DNA from: Nanobdellota archaeon
Lineage (GTDB): Archaea; Nanobdellota; Nanobdellia; Parvarchaeales; Parvarchaeaceae
Length of the DNA: 64,000 bases
Assembly (NCBI GenBank): GCA_021807125.1
Contig: JAKAPK010000001.1
Location: 246,354-310,353, forward strand
Direction: 5' to 3'
Part shown: positions 59,857-64,000 of the stretch, piece by piece
Layout of the letters: each line of letters opens with the position of its first letter
How positions within the stretch are numbered: the first letter of the stretch is position 1
Made by a program: the position numbers and the translations under genes
Notes under the pieces: generated by a model
What the model saw: the letters and a program-made list of their open reading frames with translations, nothing else
Database searches by the model: none
What the model was told of the DNA's origin: nothing

Positions 59857-61548
59857 TTAGCTTGCTGTTATCTGTGTCTGGGCATGCGCCCCTGCCATAC
59901 CGATTACGGATATGCCATAAACATTACCCGAGATAGGGACTGCGAACGGCGGCGAGATGACAATGTTGGACGGTGCTCCCGTAGGTGACGTGGGTGAAGG
60001 GCCCATAACAAGCAATCCGTTTAGAGTGAACGTGACCGATGAATTCGCCGCTAAAGTATAACCCTTAGGTATCTGTGCTGACGATGGCGGCTGTGAACTG
60101 ATATTTGAGACCTCAAACTCGGAAGCGGGGCCGGATGCGGCCTGCTGTGTCATTGACACCGGCGGGAATCCTATGGTGCCATTGGGAAATATCATGAAAA
60201 ACGTCGGCGCATTCCTGAGCTGCGTTAACACCGTCTGTGGGACAGAAGGCATTTTTGGCGGCGTCATACTGGAAGGAAAACTGATGTACATGGTGGTTCC
60301 TATGGGAAGCGTTATAACCGTAGAGTTTTGCGGGATCGTGATATTGCCGGGAACCTGATGCCCGTTTTGATCCGTATAGGAAGGACCCATGTTCTGATTT
60401 AGAGTGCTCGGAGGAACGGAATCTTCCACTACTACGTTTTCACCGCTCATGTTGATTACCGCACCGGTCGAATTAAGGGATATCGCGTATGCTGGCTTGA
60501 TGAGATCTATGATGTAAATCTTCATCTGCTGTTGAGGAGGAGTGTAATTACTGCTGTTAGGAGGAGGCTGCATGGGGAAGCTGTCCGTAGTATTCATGAC
60601 CGTTCCGTTGGGGAAAGTCACTGTGAATTCCGGCGTTACTGCGCTTGCGTTGGCTGGCATTATGCTGCGTGGTACTGCTGGGAAAGGAAATATTATCGAT
60701 GGCATTTTGAAAAGCAGGGATGCGGGCGGAAGAGGGAAAAACACTTCTTTGCTCCCGTTAAGCATTAAACCGTTCAACTGGACGCTTGAATTCCCCGTAT
60801 TTCTCACCGTCACGCTAAGGCTGGTATCGTTTCCACTAGTTGATAACGACGCGGATGTTATGCTAATGGTAGGGGTGACTGCCCTGAATACCTGGGACAA
60901 ATTGGTTCCAGACGTGAAATTTTGTATCTGGCCTGGAGGAGGTTGTATACCATTTGCTCCCGGAGCCCTTGCGAACATTCCTGGTGGAGGCATTACGCCC
61001 CTTACGTTCGGAGTGAGTACATATATTGTTTTGTCTATCGTTTCTATGACCGTTATTGCCGGTATCAGGTCCAATACAGCGTGCTTCTGCCCAAAAACAG
61101 TATTATTAGTGGTGAGGTTGACGACTAGCGTGCCTTCTCCTATAACCACCGTATAGTTTTTGCCGCCTATAGTTATCACGGCGTTTGAAATATTGACTTT
61201 TACCTGTGTCACCTTTGAGCCGTTCGGCACGTTTGCCGTGGCGAGTATTATAGAAGCGTTTCGCAGATTCAATACATTAACAGTCCCGCTGCCGGGTAAA
61301 GATTGTGTACTTGTCTGGCCGTTATTTGACACTTGTATCTGCATTGCCGAGAAAGTAACGAAAAGAGCCGTAGTCCCCGCCGGCACCGTAGCCGGGTCCG
61401 TAAGACTTAGAAGAAGGTTTTTCTCCGCGGCTGCCTGGCTGCCTGTCTGGGTCGCTGTAGAGAATACTCCACTGACGAGAACGTAACCGACGACCGCCAC
61501 TATGGCTATCGCGACAATTGTAATAAACAGGTATCCCTGGAAACCCAT
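59857..61548 (-). CDS. Anchored DUF4382-like secreted protein, Pro/Asn-rich
   Basis: N-terminal TM; LLLSLTDPATVPAGTTALFVTFSAMQIQVSNNG; paralog of 17810..19066. Confidence 0.6.
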   Translation of the reverse strand: MGFQGYLFITIVAIAIVAVVGYVLVSGVFSTATQTGSQAAAEKNLLLSLTDPATVPAGTTALFVTFSAMQIQVSNNGQTSTQSLPGSGTVNVLNLRNASIILATANVPNGSKVTQVKVNISNAVITIGGKNYTVVIGEGTLVVNLTTNNTVFGQKHAVLDLIPAITVIETIDKTIYVLTPNVRGVMPPPGMFARAPGANGIQPPPGQIQNFTSGTNLSQVFRAVTPTISITSASLSTSGNDTSLSVTVRNTGNSSVQLNGLMLNGSKEVFFPLPPASLLFKMPSIIFPFPAVPRSIMPANASAVTPEFTVTFPNGTVMNTTDSFPMQPPPNSSNYTPPQQQMKIYIIDLIKPAYAISLNSTGAVINMSGENVVVEDSVPPSTLNQNMGPSYTDQNGHQVPGNITIPQNSTVITLPIGTTMYISFPSSMTPPKMPSVPQTVLTQLRNAPTFFMIFPNGTIGFPPVSMTQQAASGPASEFEVSNISSQPPSSAQIPKGYTLAANSSVTFTLNGLLVMGPSPTSPTGAPSNIVISPPFAVPISGNVYGISVIGMAGAHAQTQITAS

Positions 61549-61669
61549 AATAAATAATAAAATATTGTTCTATATATATCTTCTTTAGTGTATTTGGGTT
61601 ACACCGACGGTGATTAAGCTTATGCCTTTCACAAAATCCTGTCTTGACGGGGATATTAATAATTAAGCG

Positions 61670-62668
61670 GTGACTTTGCCGCTAAACACATTGCATAATG
61701 GCAACAAAAGTTCGGAAAACATATTTATAGCTGCACCCCCCTATATGGGTTTAACGATTATGGCACTCAAAGGACTAGATTTGAACGGCCTTCTTTCTAG
61801 AGCCCCAGAACCGACGCGGGATTGCGTCAAGGCGCTTTATAGTGGCTGCAAAAACCCGTCGTCTGTCAAATACGAGCCGTTCAACAAAGGCGAGCTCCTC
61901 AAGAAATATTCCGATCTTCCAGCATTGCGCGAACCTGTGCCGGGTGACATGGTATACGATGAGAGCTCGGACAGCGATTATGGTTACAATCTGAAGGGCT
62001 ACAGCATCCGTATCCCTGCACCCAAAGATATAACCGAATTTTTAGAAAGATTCCGTGCATATGCGGATGGAGTCCACGGCATGAAGCGAGTCTTCTCTGC
62101 AGTGGAATTCACCGAGCTGAACGTACCGCAAATAGGCACGGGAATGTCGAAAGCCAGACATGTGTTTGATAAGCAGAGATTTAGTGATGCTGTGAGCGTA
62201 CTATTCGATGGAAAAACTTTTGATCTTGCGGATTTCATGGCCGGCAACATCGGCGCTATATGCTTCAGCAGCGCACTGTCGCTCTACGTTCTGATAAAGA
62301 ACGACGAAGAGTTGTCGCGTGGTGCGTTCAAGCCTTATCTCGGCACGGGAATATACGGAGACGAAGAAGGGGGCCTCCACGCCTGGGTAAATTTGCACGT
62401 AAATCCCTCTGGAAGGGACGGGAATTTTAAATACGAAGATTACGTACTAGATTCGGCCTTAAACATGGTCGGAGTTTACGAAAACTCCATAAGGACAGCC
62501 TGTCCGGGTGACCCGACGTCGGTAGTCAGGATAGATAACGATTGCATACCGCGATGGTCCGAACTTTACTCCTATAAAGAGCTTGAAAACTGGCACGAAT
62601 ATAATAATGGAAGTCGAAAGATTGTCCTTAGGACCGGTATACTCAGGCCGAAGTCCGCATGTTTGTAA
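61670..62668 (+). CDS. Transglutaminase-like cysteine-peptidase-fold protein
   Basis: Possible Cys-His-Asp triad: GNIGAICFSSALSLYVLI / GGLHAWVNLHV / EDYVLDSALN; true start may be ATG 61745 or 61760. Confidence 0.5.
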   Translation: MTLPLNTLHNGNKSSENIFIAAPPYMGLTIMALKGLDLNGLLSRAPEPTRDCVKALYSGCKNPSSVKYEPFNKGELLKKYSDLPALREPVPGDMVYDESSDSDYGYNLKGYSIRIPAPKDITEFLERFRAYADGVHGMKRVFSAVEFTELNVPQIGTGMSKARHVFDKQRFSDAVSVLFDGKTFDLADFMAGNIGAICFSSALSLYVLIKNDEELSRGAFKPYLGTGIYGDEEGGLHAWVNLHVNPSGRDGNFKYEDYVLDSALNMVGVYENSIRTACPGDPTSVVRIDNDCIPRWSELYSYKELENWHEYNNGSRKIVLRTGILRPKSACL

Positions 62669-62736
62669 GCTACTAATATTGATTCTTATCCCTTTGGATT
62701 AAACGTTAGTCCGTACTCGATGACAACACCGCGTTT

Positions 62737-62955
62737 TCAATCGTGTTTTATCTTCATTAAATCGAAAAGCCAGTTTCTTTTTATTAAAAAATACCACCCT
62801 GCTCCTAAATAAACCAGGGCTAAGATACCTGCGTCGTTTGCTCCTACGACATACCCTAAAAATAAAACTATCGAAAAAAATCCGACAACAAAATACAAGA
62901 CTACTATTGAAAGCAAAAGTGTCTTTTGGCGGGAAGTAGGTTTTTCGGTAATCAT
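62737..62955 (-). CDS. Small membrane protein
   Basis: 72 aa, two to three TM segments. Confidence 0.45.
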   Translation of the reverse strand: MITEKPTSRQKTLLLSIVVLYFVVGFFSIVLFLGYVVGANDAGILALVYLGAGWYFLIKRNWLFDLMKIKHD

Positions 62956-63024
62956 ATCAATAAATTTAGTACGTTGTTCGTTAAATAACCGCCCCTGCGC
63001 ATTTTTCAGTATATGCCGTAAAAA

Positions 63025-63612
63025 CTAGCCGAGCCACTTTATCAGCTCATTGGTTGGGATGACATCGAAAAGCTTCGCCATATTTATAAGCGAACGTTGG
63101 TGGGCTTCTTTGTCCATACTGGACGAAGAATCGGACGCGACCACTGTGTAGAATCCGTGGTTTATAGCGTCACGGGCACTGGATTCTACGCCTACCTCGG
63201 TTGCTATGCCCGCTATTATCAGTGTTTCTATACCGGCATTTCTGGCCATAAGTTCGAAATTCGTCCCAACGAATACGCTTGCCGTATTTTTGTTGAGCAC
63301 AATCTCATTTTCCTTGGGCGTTATCTCCAACTCGAACGCCTCCTTAGGCAGCTGTGAAAGATTATACTTCATCTTGGAGGAAGAGTATTTTCTCGCCGGT
63401 GATTCGAACTCGTGCGGCAAAGGTGTTATCTTTGTGAAGAATATCGGCATATTTTTCTCGCGCGCCTTTGCTATCAATTTATTCATATTAGACAGAAATT
63501 CTTCCCTGTTGTAAACTCTCTCCACCAGCATCTTCTGCACGTCCCATACTATAAGTGCACTGTGCTCCGGGTTTACTATTTCATTTATATTTTCATATGC
63601 TTTTCTTACCAT
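63025..63612 (-). CDS. Isochorismatase/nicotinamidase-family cysteine hydrolase
   Basis: HSALIVWDVQKMLVERV; NKNTASVFVGTNFELMARNAGIETLIIAGIATEVGVESSARDAINHGFYTVVASDS. Confidence 0.9.
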   Translation of the reverse strand: MVRKAYENINEIVNPEHSALIVWDVQKMLVERVYNREEFLSNMNKLIAKAREKNMPIFFTKITPLPHEFESPARKYSSSKMKYNLSQLPKEAFELEITPKENEIVLNKNTASVFVGTNFELMARNAGIETLIIAGIATEVGVESSARDAINHGFYTVVASDSSSSMDKEAHQRSLINMAKLFDVIPTNELIKWLG

Positions 63613-63755
63613 TTCATGTTATAGCACTAACGGGTTATAAATTGTAAGTCAGAACATACGATTCATGTCCGTATTTGTCATATGTGTACAAAATATTTAT
63701 ATTTACTATAACATAGTAGTTAAAGATTTATATACTAATACGAATTATAAGTGAG

Positions 63756-64000
63756 ATGAAAGCAACGCGTATCAACTTAGAAACTGTAGGCGAGAAATAC
63801 ACAGATGAAGACCTGGAGTTTATACATAAAAGAAGCTTAGAGGAACAATTGTGGCTAAGTGACCAAAAGCTCTTGGAAACCTACAACGGGCGTCTGATTC
63901 AGGGCTACCCTAAATTAAAAACTGGTGTTCTGCGGCCTATGCCAGCCCAACAAAACGAGTTTTATTCTCAGCTTTCTTACCAGAATAATGAAATTAACGG
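63756..64000 (+). CDS. Partial ORF running off the window, hypothetical
   Basis: MKATRINLETVGEKYTDEDLEFIHKRSLEEQLWLSDQKLL...; TATA-like tttatata about 26 nt upstream; no stop before window end. Confidence 0.55.
   Translation, partial: MKATRINLETVGEKYTDEDLEFIHKRSLEEQLWLSDQKLLETYNGRLIQGYPKLKTGVLRPMPAQQNEFYSQLSYQNNEIN

Noticed and set aside
60532-61486. Plus-strand ORFs opposite the DUF4382-like gene
   Set aside because: Antisense shadow ORFs without family motifs or promoter.

Overview
This 64 kb window is archaeal. The informational genes present (TFE, RpoF/RpoL, L21e, Cbf5, KsgA, TrmY, AglB/STT3, cupin-type PGI), the TATA-box promoters and the many class-III (pilin-like) signal peptides with FxExGLPxGxxWxVT repeats suggest a DPANN lineage (ARMAN/Micrarchaeota-like); this placement is inference. 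About 1-50 kb is mostly housekeeping: a stand-alone 16S rRNA gene with a flanking processing stem, three tRNAs (one intron-containing), a bacterial-type aspS-gatB-gatA-gatC cluster, grpE-dnaK-dnaJ, class II RNR and glycosylation genes. About 50.8-62.7 kb is accessory. The two observations I rate highest are: (1) cbf5 is split by an in-frame TGA, and removing exactly 12 nt (11944-11955) restores the invariant GTLDPxVTG catalytic motif; those 12 nt lie in a fold with the geometry of a bulge-helix-bulge (BHB) splice site, so this looks like an extremely short archaeal mRNA intron. (2) A same-strand cluster at 54.6-57.5 kb encodes two ADP-ribosyltransferase-like paralogs bracketing two zincin-like metallopeptidase paralogs and a multi-TM protein; I do not recognise it as a described system. 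Also notable: a tRNA-Leu with an apparent A34 anticodon (AAG), a tiny Cys-rich ORF missing from the ORF track, degraded MNT/HEPN-like and Mrr/TraB-like remnants, and an AT-rich block plus palindrome flanking the accessory region. All family assignments come from reading motifs by eye; no searches were run.
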